The notes below the pieces were generated by a model that saw nothing but the letters and a program-made list of their open reading frames with translations, did no database searches and was not told where the DNA came from. A program made the position numbers and the translations under genes. Of a DNA stretch of 64,000 nucleotides, positions 34,932 through 43,684 are shown one piece after another. The DNA comes from Rhizobium bangladeshense (GTDB lineage Bacteria > Pseudomonadota > Alphaproteobacteria > Rhizobiales > Rhizobiaceae): NCBI RefSeq assembly GCF_001662075.1, contig NZ_LYPL01000009.1:1-64000 (forward strand), given 5' to 3'. How positions within the stretch are numbered: the first letter of the stretch is position 1; each line of letters starts with the position of its first letter.

Positions 34932-35273
34932 TCAGCGGCGGCGCAGCGGCGGGCAGCCGCGGACGTTGGCGAAGCTCATTTCGTCGGGACCGCGGCGGGT
35001 CCAGCCCTGGACGATGACGCGGCGCGGCGTAATGTCGACGACGCGGGGGCGGCGCAGGCCGTAATCGCGGGCGAGATCTTCGGCGAGCCTGGGGTCACAG
35101 CCGCGCGGCCGGCGATCGAAGCTCGGAGGCGGACGGCGGTAATCGCGCGGCGGCTCCCGCTCCGGATCGCCGATAATGATACTGAACTGCGCAGCGGCCG
35201 GGGCGGCCGTGCTGGCAAGGGTGCCTGTTATCAGCATGGCGGCAAGACCCGCCTTTGCCAGAAACTGCATCAT
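34932..35273 (-). CDS. Small secreted Arg/Pro-rich protein, paralogue A
   Basis: A 113-residue protein with a signal peptide (MMQFLAKAGLAAMLITGTLA, cut near AAPAAA-Q). The mature part is basic and proline-rich (EREPPRDYRRPPPSFDRRPR) and ends in FANVRGCPPLRRR, with two Cys that could form a disulfide. The next gene (35504) encodes a shorter paralogue with the same RRP/A-R-V-V and FANVRGCP-x-x-R motifs. Function unknown; a surface or periplasmic location is predicted. Confidence 0.7.
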   Translation of the reverse strand: MMQFLAKAGLAAMLITGTLASTAAPAAAQFSIIIGDPEREPPRDYRRPPPSFDRRPRGCDPRLAEDLARDYGLRRPRVVDITPRRVIVQGWTRRGPDEMSFANVRGCPPLRRR

Positions 35274-35503
35274 CGAAAAACCTTTCGTTTTCAAAGTCGG
35301 TGCGGCCAAGCCGCCGTCCCCCATCACGCCTGAGGCATCTCCGGGAATCACTTATACAGAGCAGAGAAGAGACGGCTGAAAGTGTCGCCGTCAAGGCAAA
35401 ATGGCCGGCAAGCTGCGTATCCGCGCCTGCCGGCCGGGTTCGCAATGCCCGCGTGTCTTTTTGAAACAGACAAAGGACGCTGCGGCCGGTTGGGACCGGT
35501 TCG

Positions 35504-35809
35504 TCAGCGGCGGATCAGCGGGCAGCCGCGGACATTGGCGAAGACCATCCTGTCCCAGCCGCGGCGGTCACGCCCGGCAACGACCACGACGCGCGGCGAC
35601 ATCCGGGTGATATGGGCTCTGCGCAGGCCGAAGTCCCGCGCCTTGCGCACCGCATGCATCGGCGAGCAGCCGCGGATCGGGCGATGATATTGCGCCTCGA
35701 CGATGAAACTCGTCTGCGGCCCGGCGGCAGCGGCCGTGGAGATCGTCGCCGGAATGGAGGAAAGAGCAAGCACTGCGGCAAGGCAAGCCTTGGTGAGAAA
35801 ATGCGTCAT
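35504..35809 (-). CDS. Small secreted protein, paralogue B
   Basis: A 101-residue protein with a signal peptide (MTHFLTKACLAAVLALSSIP, cut near TAAAA-G). The mature part has GCSPMHAVRKARDFGLRRAH and the ending FANVRGCPLIRR, aligned with paralogue A, including both Cys. The two genes are 230 bases apart on the same strand, so they arose by tandem duplication. Unknown function. Confidence 0.7.
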   Translation of the reverse strand: MTHFLTKACLAAVLALSSIPATISTAAAAGPQTSFIVEAQYHRPIRGCSPMHAVRKARDFGLRRAHITRMSPRVVVVAGRDRRGWDRMVFANVRGCPLIRR

Positions 35810-35987
35810 CAGCTGTCTCCGTCGATTGGTCTTTGTTTTTCAACCTCTCCCTGAGGGGATTGTCTCGACAGTAAACGCTGCAAGCTGAATGGCGTTCGAA
35901 CCGGCCATTCAGTTTGCATTCACAAGAAGATGAGCGTTTTTCGTCCGATGGGGTCGAGCGATCATTGGCGTCCGGCGCCGCTTTCTC

Positions 35988-36410
35988 TCAGGAACCGAGA
36001 TGCAGCACGATCTCGCGCCGGTGCGGTCGGTCGCGATGTTCAAAGAGGTAGATGCCCTGCCAGGTGCCGAGCAGCAGCCGGCCGCGCGCGACGGGAATGC
36101 CGATCGACACCTGCGTCAGCGCCGCCTTGATATGGGCCGGCATATCGTCAGGCCCTTCGGCCCTGTGCACGACCCAGCCCATTGACGGATCGGAGGCCGG
36201 CGGCACGAGGCGGCGGAAGAAGGAAAGAAGGTCGCTGCGCACATCCGGATCGGCATTTTCCTGGATCAGCAGCGAGCAGGAGGTGTGGCGCACGAAGAGA
36301 GTGAGGAGCCCCTCCTCCCGCCCGGAGGCGTCGACGAAGGCTTCGGCCTGGTCGGTGAATTCGTAAAGGCCCTGGCCGCGGGTGGCCAAGGTGAGGACTG
36401 TCTGGGGCAC
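35988..36410 (-). CDS. YjbQ/UPF0047 family protein
   Basis: A 140-residue cytoplasmic protein with the YjbQ fold signature: FVRHTSCSLLIQENADPDV and the conserved His-Arg-Ala-Glu-Gly (HRAEGPDDMPAHIKAAL) plus GTWQGIYLFEHRD. Members have weak thiamine-phosphate synthase activity, possibly a side reaction. GTG at 36410 is chosen because GGAGAG stands 7 bases upstream and the N-terminus becomes VPQTVLTLATRGQG, as in homologues; an upstream ATG at 36467 is less likely. Confidence 0.85.
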   Translation of the reverse strand: MPQTVLTLATRGQGLYEFTDQAEAFVDASGREEGLLTLFVRHTSCSLLIQENADPDVRSDLLSFFRRLVPPASDPSMGWVVHRAEGPDDMPAHIKAALTQVSIGIPVARGRLLLGTWQGIYLFEHRDRPHRREIVLHLGS

Positions 36411-36503
36411 GGGTGCTCTCCGTCTCGCTATGATTTCTCCCGCGAGTTGGCGCGCCATGACGGCCAAGTCAATGGCAGGCTCGGCAGGTTACGGCGCCCG
36501 GCG

Positions 36504-36857
36504 TCAGAGCTTCAGCAGCGTCTCGAAACCGCCATAGATCATCCGCTTGCCGTCGAACGGCATCTGCCATTGATCGCCCTTGAGCCGCGGATCGGCCATC
36601 ACCTTGGCATTGATATCGTCGCGCTCCTGCCGGGATCGATAGGTGATCCAGGAGAAAACCACCACCTCGTCCTCCTTGGCCTGCACGGCGCGGGGAAAGG
36701 AGGTCAGCTCGCCATAGGGCACGTCGTCGCCGATGCATTCGACATATTCGAGCGCGCCATATTCCCTCCACAGCGAGCCGGCGAAGGTCGAGAATTTCTT
36801 GTAGGCCTCGATATTCTCCCTCGGCACCGCCACGACGAACCCATCGACATAGGACAT
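36504..36857 (-). CDS. DUF1428 family protein
   Basis: A 117-residue protein of the dimeric alpha-beta barrel type. DUF1428 hallmarks are MSYVDGFVVAVPRENIEAYK, GALEYVECIGDDVP and RMIYGGFETLLKL. GAGGAG precedes ATG. Function unknown; often in environmental bacteria as a monocistronic gene. A two-stem repeat copy starts 27 bases upstream. Confidence 0.88.
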   Translation of the reverse strand: MSYVDGFVVAVPRENIEAYKKFSTFAGSLWREYGALEYVECIGDDVPYGELTSFPRAVQAKEDEVVVFSWITYRSRQERDDINAKVMADPRLKGDQWQMPFDGKRMIYGGFETLLKL

Positions 36858-36883
36858 TGCACGTCTCCTCGATCCATCCTCGT

Positions 36884-36990
36884 TAAAGCGCGTCGCATCA
36901 AATTTGATTCATGCGACGCGCTTTAGCTCTTTGTTTTGATGCATGTCGTTGTCCCGAAACCGCTGCACACTTCCGGGGGACATGCATTAG
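36884..36990. repeat. Two-stem dispersed repeat, third locus
   Basis: Outer stem AAAGCGCGTCGCAT with ATGCGACGCGCTTT, inner stem GCATGTCG with C-terminal GGACATGC. Sequence match to the copy at 23233-23333 is close through the first stem and the flank TTTGTTTTGATGCATGTCGT. Confidence 0.75.
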
Positions 36991-37058
36991 CGGGAGAGAT
37001 AGGAGCTTAGCGGGGCTGGTCCAAGGATGCAGCGGCAGGCGGGCGGCTTATCAGGCAG

Positions 37059-37661
37059 TCACGGCCCGTTCACCAGCTTGAGGATGAGCTGCTGGATATT
37101 GCCGCCGTCGCCCATTTCGACCTTGTCGAAGTCGCGGCCGCGCTGGCGTTGCCGTGCGGAGATCTCGCCGAGGCGCCGCGTCAGTTCGACCCTGATCTTC
37201 TTGCAGTCGGGATCGTCGGCAGCGGTCAGGCCGATGCTCGTCGCTTCGATTTCCCTGACCATCTCCTTAATGGTCTCGCCATGCACCCGCTCATGCGCCG
37301 CAACGCCAGATATGAAACCTTCCCAGCTGGTTTTGACCGCCGGCGGCAGCGCGGCCGAGGGCTTGGGCAGCGTATAGGTAATGATGAGCTTCGGCTTGTT
37401 GGTCGTGATAACGCAGGCGTTGCCCTGCGGCTCGTATTTCCGCGTCCAGGTGAGCTTGAAGGTCGTATGCGCGATCACCCGGCCGGTAACCCCGGCCTTC
37501 GGCCCGTGCTCGCCGATCGATTCGTAGAGCGCAGCACCCGACGTACCCGAGATCGCATAGGGCCGCACCTCTTCCACCGCCTGCCATCCCTCGGCCAGTG
37601 CTGCGGCCGGCAGCGAGGCGAAAACCGCCGCCAATATGCAAGATATGAATTTTGCCCTCAC
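37059..37661 (-). CDS. DUF922 family secreted Zn-dependent protease-like protein
   Basis: A 200-residue protein with a signal peptide (cut after ALA near residue 23). The DUF922 signature HERVHGETIKEMVREIE holds an HExxH-like HERVHG; DUF922 members are predicted metalloproteases. The start is GTG at 37661 as there is no closer ATG that keeps the signal. Periplasmic location is likely; the target is unknown. Confidence 0.8.
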   Translation of the reverse strand: MRAKFISCILAAVFASLPAAALAEGWQAVEEVRPYAISGTSGAALYESIGEHGPKAGVTGRVIAHTTFKLTWTRKYEPQGNACVITTNKPKLIITYTLPKPSAALPPAVKTSWEGFISGVAAHERVHGETIKEMVREIEATSIGLTAADDPDCKKIRVELTRRLGEISARQRQRGRDFDKVEMGDGGNIQQLILKLVNGP

Positions 37662-37846
37662 GCACGCCCCGCCGAAGAATGTTTTGGCGCGACCCTAACG
37701 AGAGCGGTCGAAGCTTTCAACGCATCATGCATCGGCAGCGGCGAAACCATGTCGATCCGGCGCAGTATTTTCCATAGGAATCAATGGCTAGTCTCGGGAA
37801 CAATTGTCTTCATCGGTGATTTCCCCTCTGACGCGCAGGAAAGAAC

Positions 37847-38092
37847 ATGGCTCGCTACTATTTCGATCTGCACAACGGGGAAGGTCCAACGCGCGACGAG
37901 CACGGCACCGAGCTGAAATCTCGTGAGGACATTCCAAAAGAGGTGACCCGCATCCTGCTGGATGTGGCCCGCGACGAACTGCCCGCGGGTGATCGCATGA
38001 CGATCGCCGTCACCGTCCGCGACGAAAGCGGCGAACCGGTCACGGTTGCCAGCCTCGTCTTCAGCAATGAATGGCTCGACATCCTGCGATAA
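37847..38092 (+). CDS. DUF6894 family small protein
   Basis: An 81-residue protein with the DUF6894 signature: MARYYFDLHNGEGPTRDEHG, then ELPAGDRMTIAVTVRDESG. AGGAAAG precedes ATG. These proteins are very common in Rhizobiales and of unknown role, often stress-related. It is convergent with the DUF427 gene. Confidence 0.85.
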   Translation: MARYYFDLHNGEGPTRDEHGTELKSREDIPKEVTRILLDVARDELPAGDRMTIAVTVRDESGEPVTVASLVFSNEWLDILR

Positions 38093-38110
38093 CGGCTGGC
38101 GTCGGCCGCC

Positions 38111-38509
38111 TCAGAAGGTGCCGGCTTCGGGAGAGGCCATTTCCTCGATGCTGTCGACGCGGTCGGGATAGAAAGCGAGATGGCCCTTGATGTTGCTGAC
38201 GGCGGCATTCGGCGCCTCGTAGGTCCAGACGGCGTTCTCGGCGCGTTCGCCGCCGGGAATGATGCTGTAATAGGCGGCGTTACCCTTATAGGGGCAATGC
38301 GTGCGGTGGTCGGTGCGCTGCAGCAGCGACATGTCGACATCCTTGCGCGGAATATATTGCACCGGCGGATAGGAGGCTTCGCGCAGCGTCAACGCGTCGC
38401 GGCTGTCGGCGATCGTCCTGCCGCCGAGCGTGACGACGACGCGGCAGGGATTGTGCTCGACGGTGATCGGGTGATCCGGCCCGGGGATCTTGATCGATTT
38501 ATCTGACAT
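38111..38509 (-). CDS. DUF427 family protein
   Basis: A 132-residue protein. DUF427 hallmarks are the NPCRVVVTLGGRTIADS and EASYPPVQYIPRKDVDMSLL segments and the HCPYKGNAAYYSI and AVWTYEAP segments. ATG at 38509 begins the known domain; a longer frame has no support. Function unknown; possibly a small nucleotide-sugar-related enzyme fold. Soluble. Confidence 0.85.
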   Translation of the reverse strand: MSDKSIKIPGPDHPITVEHNPCRVVVTLGGRTIADSRDALTLREASYPPVQYIPRKDVDMSLLQRTDHRTHCPYKGNAAYYSIIPGGERAENAVWTYEAPNAAVSNIKGHLAFYPDRVDSIEEMASPEAGTF

Positions 38510-38604
38510 GCGGTTCGTCTCCGGAAGCGATTGATCCCGGGAAGATAGGGCGGGCAGGCCGCCGGCCCAAGGGTGTGAGCGCTCTGGTTCGGGCGCGATC
38601 CGCT

Positions 38605-39297
38605 TCAGAATTCGAAACGCGGCGATGCTGCGCTGAGCAGCGCCCCTTTCGGCGCCGCCGGCCAAGCCTTCGCCAGCTGATCCGCGAGCGTTGCCACCAG
38701 CCTGCCGATATCCGCCTCGGCCGAGGCATGCAGCGCCTCGGCAACGATCAGCACCGACCGCGTCGTCTGGCGCACTGCCGAAAGCCCGCTCTGCCGGTTC
38801 GTCCAGCGCCGCGCATGGGCTCTCGCCTTGCCATCGGCGAAGATCACCTCGTTCGGCTCGGGATGTTCGATGTCGCCGCCGAAGGTTAGATAGGTCTCGT
38901 CGCCCGTCGCCGGCCGGACCTCGAGATCGCCGGCGATCTTTTCGACATCGAAGACGGCAATGGGAATGGCGAAGGCGAGCGAGACCGCATTGCAGAGATC
39001 GACGAGCGGATGCAGGCGCGGCAACGCGTGCTCCTGGCGGAAGCGGCGCAGCAGCGCTTCGGAGGCCGAGCGATATTGCGTCGGCTTCAGCCCCATGCGG
39101 GAAAAGCCGCGCCGCCAGGCCTGGATCTCCGGAAATTCGCTTTCCTGGGCGCCATCAAGCCGGGCCTCGGCAATCGCCCCGAAGCTTGTGATCGCCGCCT
39201 CGAGATCGGCATCGGCATCGATGCCGCTGGCATGGAGCGCGCCGGCGCGAAGCTCGGGAAAGGTCTGCCACAGGGCGGAGGAATGGTTGAAACGCAT
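38605..39297 (-). CDS. B3/B4 tRNA-binding domain protein
   Basis: A 230-residue protein of the B3/4 (PheT-like) family. The region from EIQAWRRGFSRMGLKPTQYRSASEALLRR through PRLHPLVDLCNAVSLAFAIPI is the domain core. Stand-alone B3/4 proteins are thought to edit mischarged tRNA. The gene starts 3 bases after the EamA gene's stop, so they form a pair. Confidence 0.85.
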   Translation of the reverse strand: MRFNHSSALWQTFPELRAGALHASGIDADADLEAAITSFGAIAEARLDGAQESEFPEIQAWRRGFSRMGLKPTQYRSASEALLRRFRQEHALPRLHPLVDLCNAVSLAFAIPIAVFDVEKIAGDLEVRPATGDETYLTFGGDIEHPEPNEVIFADGKARAHARRWTNRQSGLSAVRQTTRSVLIVAEALHASAEADIGRLVATLADQLAKAWPAAPKGALLSAASPRFEF

Positions 39298-39300
39298 GGC

Positions 39301-40200
39301 CTATCTCCCCTCGGTCGGCTGGGTTGCGGTGCGATTTCCAGCCAGGCCGAGCCCGAGCACCGCCGCAAGCACGCAGGCAATACCGGCAAGCTGGCTGAAG
39401 CCGACCGACTCGCCGAGGGTGGCGAAGGTGAGCAGGACGGCGGAAACCGGCGCGAGCGCGGTAAAAAGCGAGGCTTCCGTGCCGCTCACCCTTTCGGCCC
39501 CCGCATACCAGAGCAGGAAGCCGGCGACGGTCGGCACCAGCGCATAATAGACGACGGCAGCCGCAGCGCTTGCGGAAAAGCCCTGGGCCGAAGGCGCCTC
39601 GAAGACGGCCGGAATGACCGCGACGGCAAAGCCGATGCCGGTCATCAGCGTCGATTGGGCAAGCGGCGGAATATCGGCGGTCAGCCGCTTGTTCAGCAGG
39701 ATGAACAGCCCCTCGCAGACGACCGCCAGCAGGATCAGCGCATTGCCAGCGAGCGACCCGCCGGCCGCATCCGGCGTGAAGGCGATCGAAAACACCCCGG
39801 CAGTCGCCAGCGCCACGGCGAGAAGCAGGCCGGGCTGCGGCCGCTCGCCGAGCAGCAGAATGGAAATTGCCGCCGAGACCACCGGCAGCGTGCCGATAAT
39901 GACGCCGGCATCGGCAGCCGAGGTCAGGCTGAGGCCGGAGATCAGCAGCGTCGTATAGCCGACGCTGCCGGCCCCGGCCTGGATGACGAGGATCAGGCGG
40001 TCCCGGCGGGAGAGCTTCGGCAGCCGTACGCCGGTTGCCCGTATCAGCACGAGAAAGACCGGGAAAGCGAGCGCGAAGCGCGCGGCAGTGGCGGTAAACG
40101 GCGGCAGTCCGGCGGCGATAAGCTTGCTCGCAATGACCGTGCTGCCGACCGTCAGCATGGCCAGCGTCAGATAGACATAACCTTGAACCTGTCTCGACAT
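39301..40200 (-). CDS. EamA/DMT-family transporter
   Basis: A 299-residue inner-membrane protein with ten hydrophobic segments and two EamA repeats (SKLIAAGLPPFTATAARFAL and the second repeat with ALVPTVAGFLLWYAGAERV). Members export amino acids or related metabolites. It is upstream of the B3/4 gene in one unit. The AraC regulator 470 bases upstream on the same strand may control it. Confidence 0.88.
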   Translation of the reverse strand: MSRQVQGYVYLTLAMLTVGSTVIASKLIAAGLPPFTATAARFALAFPVFLVLIRATGVRLPKLSRRDRLILVIQAGAGSVGYTTLLISGLSLTSAADAGVIIGTLPVVSAAISILLLGERPQPGLLLAVALATAGVFSIAFTPDAAGGSLAGNALILLAVVCEGLFILLNKRLTADIPPLAQSTLMTGIGFAVAVIPAVFEAPSAQGFSASAAAAVVYYALVPTVAGFLLWYAGAERVSGTEASLFTALAPVSAVLLTFATLGESVGFSQLAGIACVLAAVLGLGLAGNRTATQPTEGR

Positions 40201-40294
40201 TCCGCATCTCCTGTTGGATGCGCCGAGGAAACAGCAGGGGCCGCTTGCGGTCTTGAACGAAATTGCAGTGGCGGAGGCGGCGCCTCGGCCAGCC

Positions 40295-40606
40295 CCGTCC
40301 TTCGAGGCCGCTTGCGGGGCGCCTCAGGATAAGGCTGGAGAGAGGTCGCAGCCCGCGGCACCTGCGATCAGCCCTGATCCTGAGGTGCCTGCAAGGGACC
40401 TCGAAGGACGAAGCGGGCGCTTGAAGTTCGATGAATGCAAGAAGCGGCATTGAGCGTGCCCTTCGAGGCTTCGCCCTCACGGGCTACGCGCCTCAGGATG
40501 AGGGGCGTTGGAGAGTTCCGCGCCTTTAACCGTGGACTGCAGGAGGATGCACGACCTTCAAGAGAGCCTCATCCTGAGGTGCCCCGCAGGGGCCTCGAAG
40601 GACGAG
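40295..40606. repeat. Second cluster of GC-rich palindromic repeats
   Basis: Four copies of the element also found at 21401-21759 lie at 40295-40332, 40376-40412 (inverted), 40457-40503 and 40568-40606 (inverted). They fill the 469-bp gap between the AraC and EamA genes. Each pairs a CCTCGTCCTTCGAGG-like end with a CCTCAGGATGAGG-like end. Confidence 0.75.
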
Positions 40607-40669
40607 GCGGGTGGCTCGGCCTCGGACACGGATCGGGGCCATCCGGGTGGCGAAGCTCGACGTGACCGC

Positions 40670-41476
40670 TCAGAGAAAGGCGCCGGCATAGAGGCGCGGC
40701 GACAGGCCGTATTTGCGCACGAAGACGCGCGTCATGTGGCTCTGGTCGGCAAAACCGCTGGCAAAGGCCGCTTCCGCAAGCGGTGTGCCCTGAGCGATCA
40801 GCCGGCGGGCGTGATGGATGCGCGCCTGGAGGAGATAGGCATGCGGCGTCAACCCCGTCGCCTTGGCAAAGCCGCGCAGCACCTGGAATCGGCTGAGGCC
40901 GCTTTCGGTGGCGAGATCGGCAAGCGAGACGGCGGCAAGAGGATCGTCGTCGATCAGATCCCGTGCCGCGCGGATGGAGGCCGGCACCGGCGGCCGCTCC
41001 TCGCGATCACCCCGTTCCCGCATGACATCGGCGACGAGCTGCAGCAGCAGTTGCTCTGAGAGCAGCCTGTCGGATCCGCCACCGGTGACCGCGCCAAACA
41101 GCATCTCGAAGCGGGCGGCGATCGCGCCATTGCGGATGACCGGATGGGGGATTTCCTGTCGCCCTGCCCCGCCCTCGCAAATGTCCCGCGACAGGCCGGC
41201 GACGATCTCGGGATCGAAATAGAGGATGCGCCACGATCTGCCCGCGCCGATCGGCGCGCCGTCATGCACCTCGTTCGGATTGACGGTGATGATATCGCCG
41301 GCTGCAGCCTCGACCATGCCGCGCCCGCTGAGCGACTTCTGCGCCCCTGATGAGACGAGGCCGATGCCGAACTGCTCATGCGTGTGCCTGCTGAAGCTGT
41401 GATGCGTTGCCGCTTCCACCGCTTCGACGCCGGCCAGCGTCGAGCGCAGCATCCTGAACTGATCTTTCGCCATCAT
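40670..41476 (-). CDS. AraC-family transcriptional regulator
   Basis: A 268-residue regulator. The N-terminal cupin-like sensor (HTHEQFGIGLVSSGAQKSL, GDIITVNPNEVHDG) is joined to a C-terminal double helix-turn-helix (SLADLATESGLSRFQVLRGF and EAAFASGFADQSHMTRVFVR). ATG at 41476 is chosen; the ribosome site is weak. AraC regulators with this arrangement often control neighbouring EamA exporters, which fits the gene downstream. The effector is unknown. Confidence 0.88.
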   Translation of the reverse strand: MMAKDQFRMLRSTLAGVEAVEAATHHSFSRHTHEQFGIGLVSSGAQKSLSGRGMVEAAAGDIITVNPNEVHDGAPIGAGRSWRILYFDPEIVAGLSRDICEGGAGRQEIPHPVIRNGAIAARFEMLFGAVTGGGSDRLLSEQLLLQLVADVMRERGDREERPPVPASIRAARDLIDDDPLAAVSLADLATESGLSRFQVLRGFAKATGLTPHAYLLQARIHHARRLIAQGTPLAEAAFASGFADQSHMTRVFVRKYGLSPRLYAGAFL

Positions 41477-41560
41477 CCGTCCGCAGATCCGATGCCGGCC
41501 ATCTTGCCAGCCGGATGGAGTGGGCGCAACGCTTGGCAAGCGCCGCGCGTCTTTGAAGCG

Positions 41561-42346
41561 TCAGAAGAACTCGTCGAGCAGCTGGTAATAATCGAGGCGC
41601 GCCGGATCCGGCGCCGTCAGCCCGTAACGATCGAGGAAGGGCTGCACCAGCGCCGCGCCAAAATTATAGGCGATGCTGCGGCAGGCGAGCGCGAGATCCT
41701 GATAGCGGTCGGCGACGCCGAGGCGGCTGCAATCAATATAGCCGGAGAATTGCCCGTCGGAGGCGACGAAATTGGGCAGGCAGGCATCGCCATGGGTGAC
41801 GACGAGGTCCTCACGGTCCGGCCGCCGGCCTTCGAGTTCGGCAAACAATGTTTCGGCGCTCTTTCCGAGCCGCGTCTCGTCGAAATCGGTCTCGTCGACG
41901 ATCCCGGCCTGCATGCGCGCCCTTGCGGTCGGCAGGCGCTTTTCCAGACGATGATCGAACGGGCAGGAGGCGATCGGCAGGTGATGGAGATCGGCAAGTG
42001 CGGCCGCCAGCAGTTCGACACGCGTAAGCGGCGTCAGCGCCGATGCACTGGCAAGATCGGTTCCCGGCAGTGCGCCGATCAGCAGCCAGTTGCGCTCGCC
42101 GTCGCTTTCCCGGGCGATCACATCGGGACACGGCAGGCCGGCGGCCTTGAGCCAGCCGAGCCGGGCGGCTTCATCGGCAAGCTCGCCGAACGGCCCCGCC
42201 GCCTCGACCTTCAGATAGAGGGCCGGCAGGCCCTCGCCTTCCAGCCGGAAAACGCTTGTCGCGGAACGGCCGAGCGCATCGCGTTCGAACCGGTAGCCGG
42301 ACAGCCGCTCCGCAAACGCTGCCGGCAATGTCTTGGAAAATGTCAA
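41561..42346 (-). CDS. Aminoglycoside 3'-phosphotransferase-like kinase, APH(3') family
   Basis: A 261-residue protein kinase-fold phosphotransferase. The Brenner motif VVTHGDACLPNF (near residue 187) gives the catalytic Asp and metal Asn, and IDCSRLGVADRYQDLAL carries the metal Asp of the APH family. The ending YYQLLDEFF is that of APH(3')-II. The start is TTG at 42346, overlapping the upstream stop codon by TTGA, so it is translationally coupled to the 53-residue ORF. This may be a chromosomal kinase of other small molecules rather than a resistance gene; that cannot be told from sequence. Confidence 0.85.
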   Translation of the reverse strand: MTFSKTLPAAFAERLSGYRFERDALGRSATSVFRLEGEGLPALYLKVEAAGPFGELADEAARLGWLKAAGLPCPDVIARESDGERNWLLIGALPGTDLASASALTPLTRVELLAAALADLHHLPIASCPFDHRLEKRLPTARARMQAGIVDETDFDETRLGKSAETLFAELEGRRPDREDLVVTHGDACLPNFVASDGQFSGYIDCSRLGVADRYQDLALACRSIAYNFGAALVQPFLDRYGLTAPDPARLDYYQLLDEFF

Positions 42347-42504
42347 TGCAGCGTTTCGGCGGGTGCGGCTTCGAGCAGGATCTCGAAGGCCTCTTCGAGC
42401 GCCGCCACCAGAATATCGGTCAGCTCGTCACCCTTGTTTTCCAGGAACAGCGCGCTGACGGCTTCGTCCTGGCGCTCCAAAAACTGCTCGATCTCGTTCG
42501 ACAT
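42343..42504 (-). CDS. 53-residue acidic protein coupled to the APH-like gene
   Basis: It begins MSNEIEQFLERQDEAVSALF, followed by an acidic helical tail LVAALEEAFEILLEA. The gene overlaps the APH-like kinase by 4 bases (TTGA), suggesting reinitiation. AAGGGA lies about 7 bases before ATG. Not recognised; probably helical and soluble. Confidence 0.6.
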   Translation of the reverse strand: MSNEIEQFLERQDEAVSALFLENKGDELTDILVAALEEAFEILLEAAPAETLH

Positions 42505-42607
42505 ATCATTGTCCCTTCTTCACCGTACCATCACGGCCATAGGGAGAGGCTAGATGCGGTTCCTTGCGTGTGGCTTGTACCAGCGGCTCGCCAATACTGA
42601 CCGCCAT

Positions 42608-43684
42608 TCACCTTGGATAGTCATAAATCGCCCACTCACTTCTGGGAATTACATTCCCCACCCCGAATTCAAACGAAATGATTTTCGTCGCATCTTCGTT
42701 CACTTCGCAACTGAACGCCAACTGGTGCAATTGCTTACCGTCATAGAATGCACTTCGCTTAGGCGCGAGGACATTGCCGTTCGGCAGATTGTATCGAGGC
42801 ACCTCAATGATATTGGGATCATATGCCGCGGATGAATGAAGCAGCTGTTCTCTAAGCTCGCTCCAGCAAAGCTGACCACCGCGCATCTGGCGCGGCAAAT
42901 TATTCATCGCCGTCTTGACCCTGCGGTCTGAGACAAAGTCGTCAGTAAACAGAGTTTTCGCTTTCGTGAGGTTATTCGATTCCTTAGCCGCGTCTGGTGG
43001 CGTTGAGGAGGTTGTTGCCGTTGAATTCGTTGACGGCTTTGCCTGCTCGAAATTCGTCTTTGCCTCGTCGCGTCCTGTGGTAGCAGGCCCGTTCTTTTCC
43101 GGATTGACCTCAGTAGTCTCTACCTCGGGAAGTTCAATATCCTGAGGCAGCGGATTCGCGGCAGGCATAGTCTCGTGAACTTCCGGCTTTTTGGGTTGCG
43201 GCGGTTCGACAGGCGATATTTCCGGTTTTGCCTCAATCACCGACGGCTTAGGTGCTTCGGCCTGCTGCGGTATACCCCGCTCGCTTTGTTCCGGCGCCGA
43301 ATCCTTCTCAGCAAATTCGAAAACCGGACGGGCTACCCGTGGTGGCCGGGGAGCGACGGGCGCTTCGGGCATCTTCGCAGCTTTCGGCGGCGGAGGAGGT
43401 GGTGGAGGTGGCGGTTGCTTCTTCGCCTGTTCCGGCGGCTTCGGCTCCGGCGGTTTTTCCTCGGGCTTTTTCTCTTCCGGCTTCTTCTCCTCCGGCGGCG
43501 GAACGAGTTCCACCTTCACGCTCTCGTCTTCAGGCGGCTTTGGTTCGATCTTCGGCAGGCCGAAAATGAGAAGGGCGACGATGGGCACGTGCAGAAGCAC
43601 GGACGCGCCGACACCCCAGCCGATTTCAGGCCGCTGTTTTGCCACTTCATGCGCTTCTGCCGGTTCGACGTCTTCTTCTGTCAC
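42608..43684 (-). CDS. Proline-rich single-span protein with DUF930 C-terminal domain
   Basis: A cytoplasmic head, one helix (about GASVLLHVPIVALLIFGL), a long Pro/Lys/Glu-rich linker with P-P-P-P repeats, a low-complexity spacer and a C-terminal domain (from about TLFTDDFVSDRRVKTAMNNL) that fits DUF930 of Rhizobiales. This resembles TonB-type layout (TM, Pro-rich, C-terminal domain), but the C-domain is not TonB. The start is uncertain: GTG at 43684 gives VTEEDVEPAEAHE; TTG at 43756 is possible. Function unknown. Confidence 0.75.
   Translation of the reverse strand: MTEEDVEPAEAHEVAKQRPEIGWGVGASVLLHVPIVALLIFGLPKIEPKPPEDESVKVELVPPPEEKKPEEKKPEEKPPEPKPPEQAKKQPPPPPPPPPPKAAKMPEAPVAPRPPRVARPVFEFAEKDSAPEQSERGIPQQAEAPKPSVIEAKPEISPVEPPQPKKPEVHETMPAANPLPQDIELPEVETTEVNPEKNGPATTGRDEAKTNFEQAKPSTNSTATTSSTPPDAAKESNNLTKAKTLFTDDFVSDRRVKTAMNNLPRQMRGGQLCWSELREQLLHSSAAYDPNIIEVPRYNLPNGNVLAPKRSAFYDGKQLHQLAFSCEVNEDATKIISFEFGVGNVIPRSEWAIYDYPR

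Noticed and set aside
39010..40332. A 440-codon frame opposite the EamA and B3/4 genes.
   Set aside because: Arg/Gln-rich antisense shadow of two supported genes.
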